Below are positions 16,103-23,981 of a stretch of 51,872 nt of DNA, piece after piece. The first letter of the stretch is position 1. Every line of letters begins with the position of its first letter. The translations under genes were made by a program, and so were the position numbers. The DNA is taken from positions 1-51,872 of the forward strand of contig NZ_MJGN01000021.1 of the NCBI RefSeq assembly GCF_001865065.1, given 5' to 3'. Source of the stretch: Curtobacterium sp. MCBA15_008 (GTDB lineage: Bacteria; Actinomycetota; Actinomycetes; Actinomycetales; Microbacteriaceae). The notes below the pieces were generated by a model, which searched no databases, was not told where the DNA came from, and saw only the letters and a list, made by a program, of their open reading frames with translations.

Positions 16103-17670
16103 GCCGTGCCTCCCTTGGCGATCCGGAGCCGCCGGATGAACCAGGGCAGGCAGCCGACGACCCCGGCGATCCGGACGATGTTCCACACCGTGTCCTGCGG
16201 CACCAGGACCGAGACACCGGCCACCAGCACGACGGCCGCGAGGACCAGGACCGTGCGGGCGCGGGGGCCGCGCCACTCGCGACGGTCCGGCAGCGAGCGC
16301 TGCTGGAGTGCGGCGAGCACCGCGTAGGCGAACACCGTGGAGACCGCGGCGCCGACGATGCCGAGCAGCGGGACGAGCAGGATGTTCGCGCCGATGTTCA
16401 CGGCGCCGGCGATCGCGGCGATCACGCCGACGGCGACCCCGCGGCGCTCCACGAGCAGGAGCCGTCCGGTGGCACCGCTCGCGATGACCGGGAACGCCGT
16501 CAGCGCGACCACGAAGACCACCACGGTGAGCTCGTGGACGCGGTAGGAGGCCGGGGCGAGGATCGGCAGCGCGATCGGCGAGACGAGGGTCACGGCGAGC
16601 AGCACCGGTGCGAGCAGCAGGTACAGCTGGTCTCGTGCGTGCAGGGCGAGCTGGCGTCGGGCGACCGCGTCCCGGAGCGCTGCGAAGTGCGGGGCCCATG
16701 CCTGGTTCGTGAACGTCAGCAGGAGGATCACGGCGGACCCGACGACGTAGGCGATCTGGTAGCGGGCGACCTCGTCCGGGCCGAGCATGCGCTGCACGAT
16801 GATGCGGTCACCGGCGTTGAGCACGAAGTACGACAGGTTGCCGAGCGCGATCGGGATGCCGAGCTTGAACGCACGGATCGTGGTGCTGCGGTCGAACAGG
16901 CCGGCGAGCCGCGGGCGGGTCGCCGCGAAGCCGATGACCATCGCCGCTGCCTGCGCGAACACGCCGCCCCACGCGTACGTGGTGGCGTCGGCGTGCACGA
17001 ACGTCAGCAGCCCGAGGCCGATGATCGAGCCGCCCACCGAGGACAGCAGGCTCGTGACCGCGAAGACCCGGATGCGGTCCTGGGCGACCAGGATCGCGAG
17101 CGAGAGCTGGACGACGGCGGCGGGGAAGATCCAGAGCACGGCGACGAGCAGGATCGGATGCTCGCCGACGAACCCCGCCGCGTCGCCCCAGAGCGGGATG
17201 GTGGCGAGGGCGACCGCGGTGACGACGGCGGCGAGGACGATGCCCACCGCGATGAGGCCGCGGGCCTTCCGGTCGTCGCCGTCCTCCGCGCGCTGCAGGA
17301 CCGAGGCCTGGTCGAGTCCGGCGACGGCGAGCACCACGAGCGCCTGGTACAGGGCGATCGCGGAGGCGAGCAGACCGAACTCGGTCAGCGGCATGAGGTG
17401 CGCGAGGACGGGGGAGATCAGCGAGCTGACGACGAGCTGCATGGACCAGACGACGACGTACAGCAGGCCGCGGCCGAACAGGACGGAGGCACCCTTCTGC
17501 ACGGCCGTGCTGCCGGTGTCCGGCACGGTGTGGGCGGCTGCCTCGACCGCGGCCGCGGCCTCCCCGGCCTCCACCGCGGCGGTGGCGGCGGCGGCGTCGG
17601 TGCTGGCGATCGCGGCTGCGGCGGCCTCGGCGGCGTGCCGGGCTTCGCGGCGGGTCTGGGGAACGGTCAC
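16099..17670 (-). CDS. Wzx-type polysaccharide flippase (MOP superfamily)
   Basis: 523 aa with about 12-14 membrane helices, for example VVVWSMQLVVSSLISPVLA and the final NIVRIAGVVGCLPWF. A cytoplasmic N-terminal extension of about 55 residues is almost entirely Ala/Glu/Arg/Thr and may be a flexible tail. Oligosaccharide flippases of the MOP/MATE superfamily turn the lipid-linked repeat unit to the outer leaflet. The GTG start is set by the 4-bp overlap with the upstream stop; the frame runs open further upstream inside the neighbouring gene but is a shadow there. It is coupled to a GT4 gene downstream and a GT14-like gene upstream, which fits a glycan export role. Confidence 0.8.
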   Translation of the reverse strand: MTVPQTRREARHAAEAAAAAIASTDAAAATAAVEAGEAAAAVEAAAHTVPDTGSTAVQKGASVLFGRGLLYVVVWSMQLVVSSLISPVLAHLMPLTEFGLLASAIALYQALVVLAVAGLDQASVLQRAEDGDDRKARGLIAVGIVLAAVVTAVALATIPLWGDAAGFVGEHPILLVAVLWIFPAAVVQLSLAILVAQDRIRVFAVTSLLSSVGGSIIGLGLLTFVHADATTYAWGGVFAQAAAMVIGFAATRPRLAGLFDRSTTIRAFKLGIPIALGNLSYFVLNAGDRIIVQRMLGPDEVARYQIAYVVGSAVILLLTFTNQAWAPHFAALRDAVARRQLALHARDQLYLLLAPVLLAVTLVSPIALPILAPASYRVHELTVVVFVVALTAFPVIASGATGRLLLVERRGVAVGVIAAIAGAVNIGANILLVPLLGIVGAAVSTVFAYAVLAALQQRSLPDRREWRGPRARTVLVLAAVVLVAGVSVLVPQDTVWNIVRIAGVVGCLPWFIRRLRIAKGGTA

Positions 17671-18578
17671 GAGACGCCGACCTCCGGGGTGTGGGCGTGC
17701 GGTCGGAGCTCGAACGCCTGGTCGACGAGGTCGAGCAGGTCCGAGCTCGTCGCCGTCGAGAACTTGCGGGCGAAGAGGTGGGGGATGGCGGTCGGGTCCG
17801 TGGTCCAGCGTTCGAGCAGTCGTCCGGCGTGCGCGATCCGGAGCCACGGCGGGCTCTTCATCTTCGAGCCGTCCCAGCCGATGAACCACAGCGTGTGGGC
17901 GACGTGCTCCTCGGCGAAGCCCTCGACGAGCGCCGGCGAGTTCAGGACGGTGGGCACGAAGGACTCGTCGGCGATCCACGTGCGACGCCAGAAGCGGACG
18001 AGGTCCGGACGGGTGTCCACGACGTCGACGACCGCGGCGGCGTGCTTCCTGCTGAGGACCTTGAGCTGCGACCCGCCGGTGAGGACGACGTCACGCGGGA
18101 TGCGACGGGGGATCGGCAGGCGCAGCATGTGCTTGCGCCAGGCCCAGTGCGGGTACCGCATGCGGGCCACGCCGCCGCTGGCGCCCCAGGCCGCGTGCGG
18201 GAGCGGGTGCGGGATGAGGAAGGTCTGGTCGCGGTGGGCCTCGAGCAGTGCCGTGATCTCGGTGGGGTTCGCCAGCGGGTAGTCGCTGCCGGTGAGCACC
18301 GCCACGTGCGAGGCCCCGGTCTCGGCGAGTGCCGCGCGGTACCCGGCGACCTCGGCGGCGACGTTCTCCCACTTCGCCCATCCGGTCCGCTGCCGGGGGA
18401 GGAGCCGGACGCGGTCCGGCAGACCCTCCGTCATCGCGCGGTGGACGGCCTCCGGTGTCCGGGCGTCGACGTGCAGGAACACCGGGAACGGGTCGAGCGC
18501 CTCGACGAGTCGGCGGACGTGCTGCGGGTCCTCGTGGGCGAGGACGATGCACGCGAGCGCCGCGGGGGAGTTGGCCAT
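17667..18578 (-). CDS. GT14-like beta-1,6-N-acetylglucosaminyltransferase (core-2/I-branching family)
   Basis: 303 aa. The pattern LACIVLAHEDPQHVRRLV at the start, FLHVDARTP, LTGSDYPLANP and GSQLKVLSRKHA is that of the core-2/I-branching and xylosyltransferase-like family found in bacterial surface-glycan clusters. It would add a branching GlcNAc or xylose; the sugar is not predictable. The GGAGC ribosome site lies just before the ATG. First gene of an operon with flippase and GT4 (4-bp overlaps throughout). The cluster motif lies 52 bp upstream. Confidence 0.8.
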   Translation of the reverse strand: MANSPAALACIVLAHEDPQHVRRLVEALDPFPVFLHVDARTPEAVHRAMTEGLPDRVRLLPRQRTGWAKWENVAAEVAGYRAALAETGASHVAVLTGSDYPLANPTEITALLEAHRDQTFLIPHPLPHAAWGASGGVARMRYPHWAWRKHMLRLPIPRRIPRDVVLTGGSQLKVLSRKHAAAVVDVVDTRPDLVRFWRRTWIADESFVPTVLNSPALVEGFAEEHVAHTLWFIGWDGSKMKSPPWLRIAHAGRLLERWTTDPTAIPHLFARKFSTATSSDLLDLVDQAFELRPHAHTPEVGVS

Positions 18579-18629
18579 GCTCCGAGTGAACAGGGCCGTC
18601 CGGAGGCCGACAAGGCGGCCCTGGCCGGG

Positions 18630-18654
18630 TGCGGGGAAGCGGCGGTTTCCCGCA
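18630..18654 (-). promoter_or_regulatory. Cluster motif site 4 with extended element
   Basis: Read on the minus strand it starts TGCGGGAAACCGCC and matches site 2 at 21 of 25 bases; both are followed by CCCGGCCA. The outer ends form an inverted repeat (GTGCGGGGAA / TTTCCCGCAC). It lies 52 bp before the GT14-like gene. Confidence 0.5.
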
Positions 18655-18736
18655 CTGGTCCGCGTGCGGGACGGTGCGCGAGCGGCGGCGCGCTGGTCAC
18701 CGCGCGCAGCAGCGGGTGCCGGTCAGCGGATGCTGG

Positions 18737-18904
18737 TCAACGCCCGCGGCGGTACTTGGGGCAGTCGCAGAGCGCGCAGTCGGTGCCGCGACGGTAGTGC
18801 TCGTGCGCGTCCTGCGCGTGGCCGCACACGCAGACGGCCGTCTCCGTGGTGACGAGCAGCACCGGTGCGGTGGCTTCGAGCACGGATGTGGACCCCAACG
18901 TCAT
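18737..18904 (-). CDS. Small cysteine-rich (zinc-ribbon-like) protein, 55 aa
   Basis: A 55-codon gene on the minus strand. A strong Shine-Dalgarno GAGGAGGA stands 4 nt before the ATG, and a -10-like TAGGAT lies at 18949-18944. Cysteines and histidines are arranged as CVCGHAQDAHEHYRRGTDC followed by ALCDC, that is C25, C27, H29, H34, H36, C43, C46 and C48, enough to bind one or two metal ions. I know of no assigned function. The first 20 residues are hydrophobic and acidic (LEATAPVLLVTTETA), perhaps a beta hairpin. It is a lone gene between two glycosyltransferase operons. Confidence 0.75.
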   Translation of the reverse strand: MTLGSTSVLEATAPVLLVTTETAVCVCGHAQDAHEHYRRGTDCALCDCPKYRRGR

Positions 18905-19035
18905 GCGTCCTCCTCGGCCCGTCCGGTACGGGCCACTGCACCGATCCTACGGCCAGGGAGCGCGCTGGTCCGCCGCCGCGGGGGTCCGCTGCGTCAGGGG
19001 GTCAGCCGCGTTCGGGGGGCAACGGCGTCGGGGGC

Positions 19036-20367
19036 TCAGCCGGCGTGGAAGCGGCCGGCTTCGACGTCGCGCCACCGACGACGGCTCCGGAACCAGGCGG
19101 CGGGCCCGGCCGGGAACCCGCGGAGCTCGTGGTACGCCAGCGACCGCGGCACGCCGGCGTCCGGCACCGACGGGACGGCGGTCTGCGGTGTCGGGACCGG
19201 TGCGCTCCCCGTCCGGAGTCGGCCGACGGTCTCGCGGACCTTCACCATCGCGGCCGCCGGCACGAGCCGCGCCAGGACCGCCACGTGGCGTCGGTCCTTC
19301 GCCGCGAGCGCGCACATCAGCGCCGTGAAGCCGACACCGTTGCCGTGCAGTTGCTTGTGCAGGTCCTCGATGGTCCGGCGGTGCCGGTGGTGCACGACCG
19401 CGCGGGGTTCGAAGCCGATGCGTCCGCCGCGCCACAGCGTCTCGACGAACATCGCCAGGTCCTCGCCGCCGCGCGCGGGGGAACCGGCGCCGAGCGTCGT
19501 GTCGAACCCGCCGACGGCGTCGATCACCGAGCGTCGGAACGCCATGTTCGCGCCGGCGCCGTAGGCCCCGATGCCGTACACGGCGAAGTGCTTCGCGACC
19601 GAGCCGTCGGGTCGGACGGCCTGGACCCGCGCGTGCCGCATCGTGCCGGTGACGTCGTCGGGGACGATCGTGACGGGGGCGAAGGTGCGCTCGCCGCTGA
19701 ACCCGCCGTAGTAGGCCTCGTACCAGATCTGCGCCGGCGTCGAGAGCTCGGTGGGCAGGATCACGCCGGACACCGCGTCGAGTCCGGGTTCACGGACGAA
19801 GCGGGCCCCGAGTGCGCGGAGCCACTGCGGGTCGACGCTGACGTCGTCGTCGGTGAACGCGACGACCTCGCCGCGTGCGGCCGCGACCCCCGCGTTCCGT
19901 CCGGCGGACAGGCCGGGGCGCCGCTCGGTGACGAGTCGCACGTCGCGCCCGGCCAGCAGCGCCGGCAGCCGGTCGTCGGCGGGGACGCGGACGCGGTTGT
20001 CGACGACGATGACCTCGTGGTCGGGGTAGTCCATGTGCTCGAGGACGTCGAGCAGACGCCCGAGGTCCTCGACCCGGTCGACGATCGTCGACACGACGAC
20101 GGACACCACCGGCAGGCGGTCGTCCGCCACGGGTTCGACGTCGGCGAGCACGGTCTCCCGCAGGGTCCCGAGCGCGCGGGTCGCGTCCGCGGGGTCGTCG
20201 GTGAGCAGGACGTCGAGCGTGCCGGTCGGGTGACCGCCGCGGTAGCCGATCACCAGCGCGGACGATCCGGTCTCGTCCGCGACGAGGCGGGGGAGCGGCG
20301 CGTCGAGGTCGACGTCGATCACGCGGCGGGGCGCGGGGACGGGACGAGCGGTGCTGGTGATGGCCAT
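19036..20367 (-). CDS. GT2 family glycosyltransferase with N-terminal accessory domain
   Basis: 443 aa, the paralogue of the gene at 6231-7562. Residues 1-110 are the same kind of accessory domain (SALVIGYRGGHPTGTLDVLL). The GT-A domain has VVSVVVSTIVDR, PGLSAGRNAGVAAARGEVV, FTDDDVSVD and ARGGEDLAMF. It transfers a sugar during glycan assembly; specificity unknown. The ATG at 20367 has no ribosome binding site, but TACCGT stands exactly 6 nt upstream and TTGTCG 18 bp further, so the mRNA is probably leaderless. It is transcribed away from the sugar importer. Confidence 0.87.
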   Translation of the reverse strand: MAITSTARPVPAPRRVIDVDLDAPLPRLVADETGSSALVIGYRGGHPTGTLDVLLTDDPADATRALGTLRETVLADVEPVADDRLPVVSVVVSTIVDRVEDLGRLLDVLEHMDYPDHEVIVVDNRVRVPADDRLPALLAGRDVRLVTERRPGLSAGRNAGVAAARGEVVAFTDDDVSVDPQWLRALGARFVREPGLDAVSGVILPTELSTPAQIWYEAYYGGFSGERTFAPVTIVPDDVTGTMRHARVQAVRPDGSVAKHFAVYGIGAYGAGANMAFRRSVIDAVGGFDTTLGAGSPARGGEDLAMFVETLWRGGRIGFEPRAVVHHRHRRTIEDLHKQLHGNGVGFTALMCALAAKDRRHVAVLARLVPAAAMVKVRETVGRLRTGSAPVPTPQTAVPSVPDAGVPRSLAYHELRGFPAGPAAWFRSRRRWRDVEAGRFHAG

Positions 20368-20373
20368 GGTTGG

Positions 20374-20403
20374 ACGGTAGGTGCGGGTGCGGGCGACCGA
20401 CAA
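20374..20403 (-). promoter_or_regulatory. Predicted leaderless promoter of the GT2 gene
   Basis: Minus strand: -35 TTGTCG (20403-20398), 18-bp spacer, -10 TACCGT (20379-20374). Seven bases past the -10 is the A of the ATG. Confidence 0.5.
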
Positions 20404-20430
20404 CGGCACCGCGGCCCCTGGCGGTGAACG

Positions 20431-20444
20431 TGCGGAACCCCGCA
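20431..20444 (-). promoter_or_regulatory. Cluster motif site 5 (TGCGGGGTTCCGCA on minus)
   Basis: A near-perfect inverted repeat, CGTGCGG/CCGCACG in its wider form, about 28 bp upstream of the predicted -35 of the GT2 gene. Fits the shared cluster motif. Confidence 0.45.
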
Positions 20445-20472
20445 CGGCCGGGGCCCGCGGCCGTCCCGACGC

Positions 20473-20484
20473 GTGAGCGCTCAC
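20473..20484 (+). promoter_or_regulatory. LacI-type palindrome GTGAGCGCTCAC
   Basis: Perfect 12-bp palindrome with the central CG of LacI-family operators. It lies 186 bp before the binding-protein start and about 4 kb from the LacI gene of the same locus. Confidence 0.5.
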
Positions 20485-20534
20485 CCAGGAAGTCACCGGA
20501 ACTCCGGAGGTCACGCTCAGGTCACGGAGTTGAT

Positions 20535-20546
20535 GCAACCGGTTGC
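20535..20546 (+). promoter_or_regulatory. LacI-family operator GCAACCGGTTGC
   Basis: Perfect 12-bp palindrome with central CG, the form typical of operators for actinobacterial LacI-family sugar regulators. It lies 113 bp before the TTG start of the binding-protein gene and is the likely target of the regulator at 24439. Confidence 0.65.
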
Positions 20547-20658
20547 GGAACGCCGGGAGCGGGCGTACGTTCCTCCTCCAGCGGGCAGCGTCGCCTGCTC
20601 CAGGCCGCGTCGTCGCACCCGATCGGCGCCCCCTGGTGATCTCGATGAGGAGACAACC

Positions 20659-21942
20659 TTGAAGACAACTCGCGCCAGGGTGCGCTTCGCCTCGGTCGCC
20701 GGGGTCGCCGTCATCGGCCTCGTGCTCACCGGCTGCTCGAGCGGCAGCTCGGCCTCGGACGACGCCAAGAACGGGCAGGACAGCCGCGGTCCGATCACGT
20801 ACGTCCAGGGCAAGGACAACTCGAACGTCGTCCGCCCGCTCATCGCCAAGTGGAACAAGGCCCACAAGGACGAGAAGGTCACCTTCAAGGAGCAGTCCGA
20901 CCAGGCCGACCAGCAGCACGACGACCTCGTGCAGCACTTCCAGGCGAAGGACGAGAACTACGACGTCGTGGACGTCGACGTCGTCTGGACCGCTGAGTTC
21001 GCCGCCAAGGGCTGGCTCACCCCGCTCACCGGCGACATGAAGATCGACACGTCGAAGCTGCTGCCGTCCACGGTGAAGACCGCGACCTACAACAACACGC
21101 TCTACGCGGCCCCGCAGACCTCCGACGGCGCACTGCTCTACTACCGCAAGGACCTCGTCAAGACGCCTCCGACCACCTGGGCCGACATGATGAAGGACTG
21201 CGACATCGCGAAGCAGGCCGGCATCGGCTGCTACGCCGGGCAGTTCGCGAAGTACGAGGGCCTCACCGTGAACGCCTCCGAGGCGATCAACGGCTCGGGC
21301 GGCTCCGTGCTGAGCAAGAGCGGCACGCCGGACGTCGACACGAGCGACGCCAAGGCCGGCCTGCAGAACCTGGTCGACGCGTTCAAGGACGGGAACATCC
21401 CGGCCGAGGCGATCACCTACCAGGAGGAGCAGGGCCGCACGGCCTTCGAGGCCGGCAAGCTGCTGTTCCTCCGCAACTGGCCGTACGTCTACAGCCTCGC
21501 CAAGACCGACGGGTCGAGCAAGGTGAAGGACACCTTCGGCATCGCCCCGATCCCCGGCGCGGACGGCACCGGCGCCTCGACGCTCGGTGGTCACAACGCG
21601 GCCATCAGCGTGTACTCGAAGCACAAGGCCACGGCGCACGACTTCCTGGAGTTCCTCGAGTCGAACGAGACGCAGAAGTTCTTCGCGACGCAGGGCTCGC
21701 TCGCCCCGGTCGTCGGTGACCTCTACACGGACTCCGAGCTCACTGCGAAGCTGCCCTACCTGCCGACGCTGCTCAAGTCGATCGAGTCGGCCGAGCCGCG
21801 CCCCGTCACGCCGTTCTACCCGGCCGTCACGAAGGCGATCCAGGACAACACCTACGCCGCGCTCAAGGGGTCGAAGAGCGTCGACGAGGCGATGAAGGAC
21901 ATGCAGGCGGCCCTCAAGACGGCCACCAGCAGCGGCAGTTAG
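20659..21942 (+). CDS. Sugar ABC transporter substrate-binding lipoprotein
   Basis: 427 aa from a TTG with GAGGAG as ribosome site 8 nt upstream. A lipoprotein signal ends in LTGC with Cys26 as the lipid anchor, followed by a Ser-rich linker. The body is a family 1 extracellular solute-binding protein (MalE/trehalose-binding style), with NWPYVYSLAKTDG and PRPVTPFYPAVTKAI as landmarks. It captures an oligosaccharide outside the membrane for the two permeases downstream. The exact sugar (trehalose, maltose or another alpha-glucoside) is not decided by sequence. Two LacI-type palindromes precede it and a 19-bp hairpin follows it. Confidence 0.92.
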   Translation: MKTTRARVRFASVAGVAVIGLVLTGCSSGSSASDDAKNGQDSRGPITYVQGKDNSNVVRPLIAKWNKAHKDEKVTFKEQSDQADQQHDDLVQHFQAKDENYDVVDVDVVWTAEFAAKGWLTPLTGDMKIDTSKLLPSTVKTATYNNTLYAAPQTSDGALLYYRKDLVKTPPTTWADMMKDCDIAKQAGIGCYAGQFAKYEGLTVNASEAINGSGGSVLSKSGTPDVDTSDAKAGLQNLVDAFKDGNIPAEAITYQEEQGRTAFEAGKLLFLRNWPYVYSLAKTDGSSKVKDTFGIAPIPGADGTGASTLGGHNAAISVYSKHKATAHDFLEFLESNETQKFFATQGSLAPVVGDLYTDSELTAKLPYLPTLLKSIESAEPRPVTPFYPAVTKAIQDNTYAALKGSKSVDEAMKDMQAALKTATSSGS

Positions 21943-21956
21943 CCGTCACCACCTGA

Positions 21957-22000
21957 CGGACTGGAGGCGCGGTGCCATCCCGCACCGCGCCTCCAGTCCG
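21957..22000. terminator. Mid-operon perfect hairpin (GGAGGCGCG family)
   Basis: Arms 21957-21975 and 21982-22000 pair over 19 bp, loop CATCCC. It starts 14 bp after the binding-protein stop and ends 42 bp before the permease start. It probably raises binding-protein output relative to the permeases by partial termination or 3'-end protection. Confidence 0.75.
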
Positions 22001-22042
22001 CCATCCACTTGCGTTCCGACACCCCGGCAAGGAGGCCGTCAC

Positions 22043-23068
22043 GTGTCAGCAGCAACCGAGATCCCCGCCGCCATCCCGAACCCCCAGGGCATGGAACCGA
22101 AACAACAGCGGCGCAAGGGCGGACTCAACGCCGAGCACGGCCGCTGGGCCGTCTACCTCATCGGCCCGACGATCGTGCTCCTCGCCATCGTCATCGGCTA
22201 CCCCGTCGTCAGCGCGATCATCCAGTCGTTCCAGCTCGACGCCGGACTCGACAAGGCGACCGGCCTGTTCGTCGAGGGCGGCTTCGCCGGCGTCACGAAC
22301 TACGTGCACTGGCTCGCGCAGCAGTGCGGCAACACCGCCTGCCCGCCCGGCAGCATCGGCTCCCAGTTCTGGGTGTCGATGGGCAACACGTTCTTCTTCA
22401 CCGTGGTCACGGTGCTCGCCGAGACGCTGATCGGCGTCTGGATGGCCATCATCATGAACCGCAACTTCAAGGGCCGCGCGCTCGTCCGTGCCGCGATCCT
22501 CGTGCCGTGGGCCATCCCGACCGCCGTCACCGCGAAGCTCTGGTACTTCATCTTCGACGCGAACGGCGTGCTCAACCACGTGCTCGGCCAGCAGATCCTC
22601 TGGACGAGCGGCGAGTGGGCGTCGCGGTGGGCGGTCATCATCGCCGACACCTGGAAGACCACACCGTTCATGGCGCTCCTCATCCTCGCGGGCCTGCAGC
22701 TCATCCCGGAGGAGGTCTACGAGGCCGGCAAGATGGACGGCGCCTCGACGATCCAGCGCTTCATGCTGATCACCCTGCCGCTCCTCCGGCCGGCGCTCAT
22801 GGTCGCGATCCTGTTCCGCGTGCTCGACGCCCTCCGCATGTACGATCTCCCCGCGATCCTGACCGGCGGCGGCGGTGGTTCGGGCAACGCCACCACCACG
22901 CTCTCGATCCTCGTGGTCGAGCAGATCCGGCAGGGGTTCAACTCCGCGTCGGCACTCTCCACCATCACGTTCCTCGTGATCTTCGTCGTCGCGTTCCTGT
23001 TCGTCCGGTTCCTCGGCGCGAACGTGGTGCAGACGCAGGCAGCCCAGCAGAAGGGTGAGCTCAAGTGA
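22043..23068 (+). CDS. Sugar ABC transporter permease (MalF type)
   Basis: 341 aa, six predicted membrane helices after a 30-residue cytoplasmic N-terminus. The EAA loop that docks the ATPase is EEVYEAGKMDGASTIQRF. It forms the importer channel with the next gene product. The GTG start has a full AAGGAGG ribosome site. It overlaps the next gene by 4 bp (GTGA). No ATPase gene is present here; actinobacteria commonly supply a shared MsiK-type ATPase. Confidence 0.93.
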   Translation: MSAATEIPAAIPNPQGMEPKQQRRKGGLNAEHGRWAVYLIGPTIVLLAIVIGYPVVSAIIQSFQLDAGLDKATGLFVEGGFAGVTNYVHWLAQQCGNTACPPGSIGSQFWVSMGNTFFFTVVTVLAETLIGVWMAIIMNRNFKGRALVRAAILVPWAIPTAVTAKLWYFIFDANGVLNHVLGQQILWTSGEWASRWAVIIADTWKTTPFMALLILAGLQLIPEEVYEAGKMDGASTIQRFMLITLPLLRPALMVAILFRVLDALRMYDLPAILTGGGGGSGNATTTLSILVVEQIRQGFNSASALSTITFLVIFVVAFLFVRFLGANVVQTQAAQQKGELK

Positions 23069-23976
23069 CCCTCGCAGCCAACCGACCCCGGTCCTCCGCG
23101 CGCTCCCGCGACGTCGCCGTCGACCGTTCGCAGGTCCGCGTCCAACGTCACACCGGACCCCGGTTCCGGACCGGCATCCAGGCGACGGTCATCGCCGTCT
23201 GGTGCCTGCTGCCGTTCTACTGGATGGTGGTGACGAGCTTCCGCGACGTCGGGTTCACCTTCGACGCCACCCCCTGGCCGACCCACGTGACGCTCGACAA
23301 CTACGCGACGGCGTTCTCGACCTCGCTCGGCAACCACCTCGGACGAGCACTCGCGAACAGCCTGCTCATCGGCGGCGTCGTGACGATCATCGCGCTGCTC
23401 GTCGGCACGAGTGCGGCGTACGCCCTGGCTCGCCTGGAGTTCAAGGGCAAGTCCCTCATCGCCGGCGCGATCCTCGCCGCGTCGATGTTCCCGGGCGTCG
23501 CGCTCATCTCGCCGCTGTTCCAGCTGTTCACGGACATCGGCTGGATGGGCTCGTACCAGGCGCTCATCCTGCCGAGCATCTCGTTCGTCCTGCCCCTGAC
23601 CGTCTACACGCTCGCGTCGTTCTTCCGCGAGATGCCGTGGGACCTCGAGGAAGCAGCGCGCATCGACGGGTGCACCCGGGTGCAGGCGTTCCGGCGGATC
23701 ATCCTGCCGCTCGCGGCGCCCGCCGTGTTCACGACCGCGATCCTGGCGTTCATCTCGTCCTGGAACGAGTACCTCATCTCGTCCCAGCTCTCGAGCGACG
23801 CCACCCAGCCGGTCACCGTCGCGATCGCGTCCTTCGCGGGGTCGCAGCCGCACCAGGAGCCGTACACCGCCGTGATGGCGGCCGGCACGATCGTGACGAT
23901 CCCGCTCGTGATCCTCGTGCTCGTGTTCCAGCGGCGCATCGTAGCCGGCCTCACCGCCGGCGGCGTGAAGGGCTGA
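23065..23976 (+). CDS. Sugar ABC transporter permease (MalG type)
   Basis: 303 aa, six membrane helices. The EAA loop is EEAARIDGCTRVQAFRRI. Partner of the preceding permease, with coupled start (GTG over TGA). The N-terminal 35 residues are Arg-rich and cytoplasmic. The C-terminal helix ends in FQRRIVAGLTAGGVKG, the usual end of this family. Confidence 0.93.
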   Translation: MTLAANRPRSSARSRDVAVDRSQVRVQRHTGPRFRTGIQATVIAVWCLLPFYWMVVTSFRDVGFTFDATPWPTHVTLDNYATAFSTSLGNHLGRALANSLLIGGVVTIIALLVGTSAAYALARLEFKGKSLIAGAILAASMFPGVALISPLFQLFTDIGWMGSYQALILPSISFVLPLTVYTLASFFREMPWDLEEAARIDGCTRVQAFRRIILPLAAPAVFTTAILAFISSWNEYLISSQLSSDATQPVTVAIASFAGSQPHQEPYTAVMAAGTIVTIPLVILVLVFQRRIVAGLTAGGVKG

Positions 23977-23981
23977 CGGCC

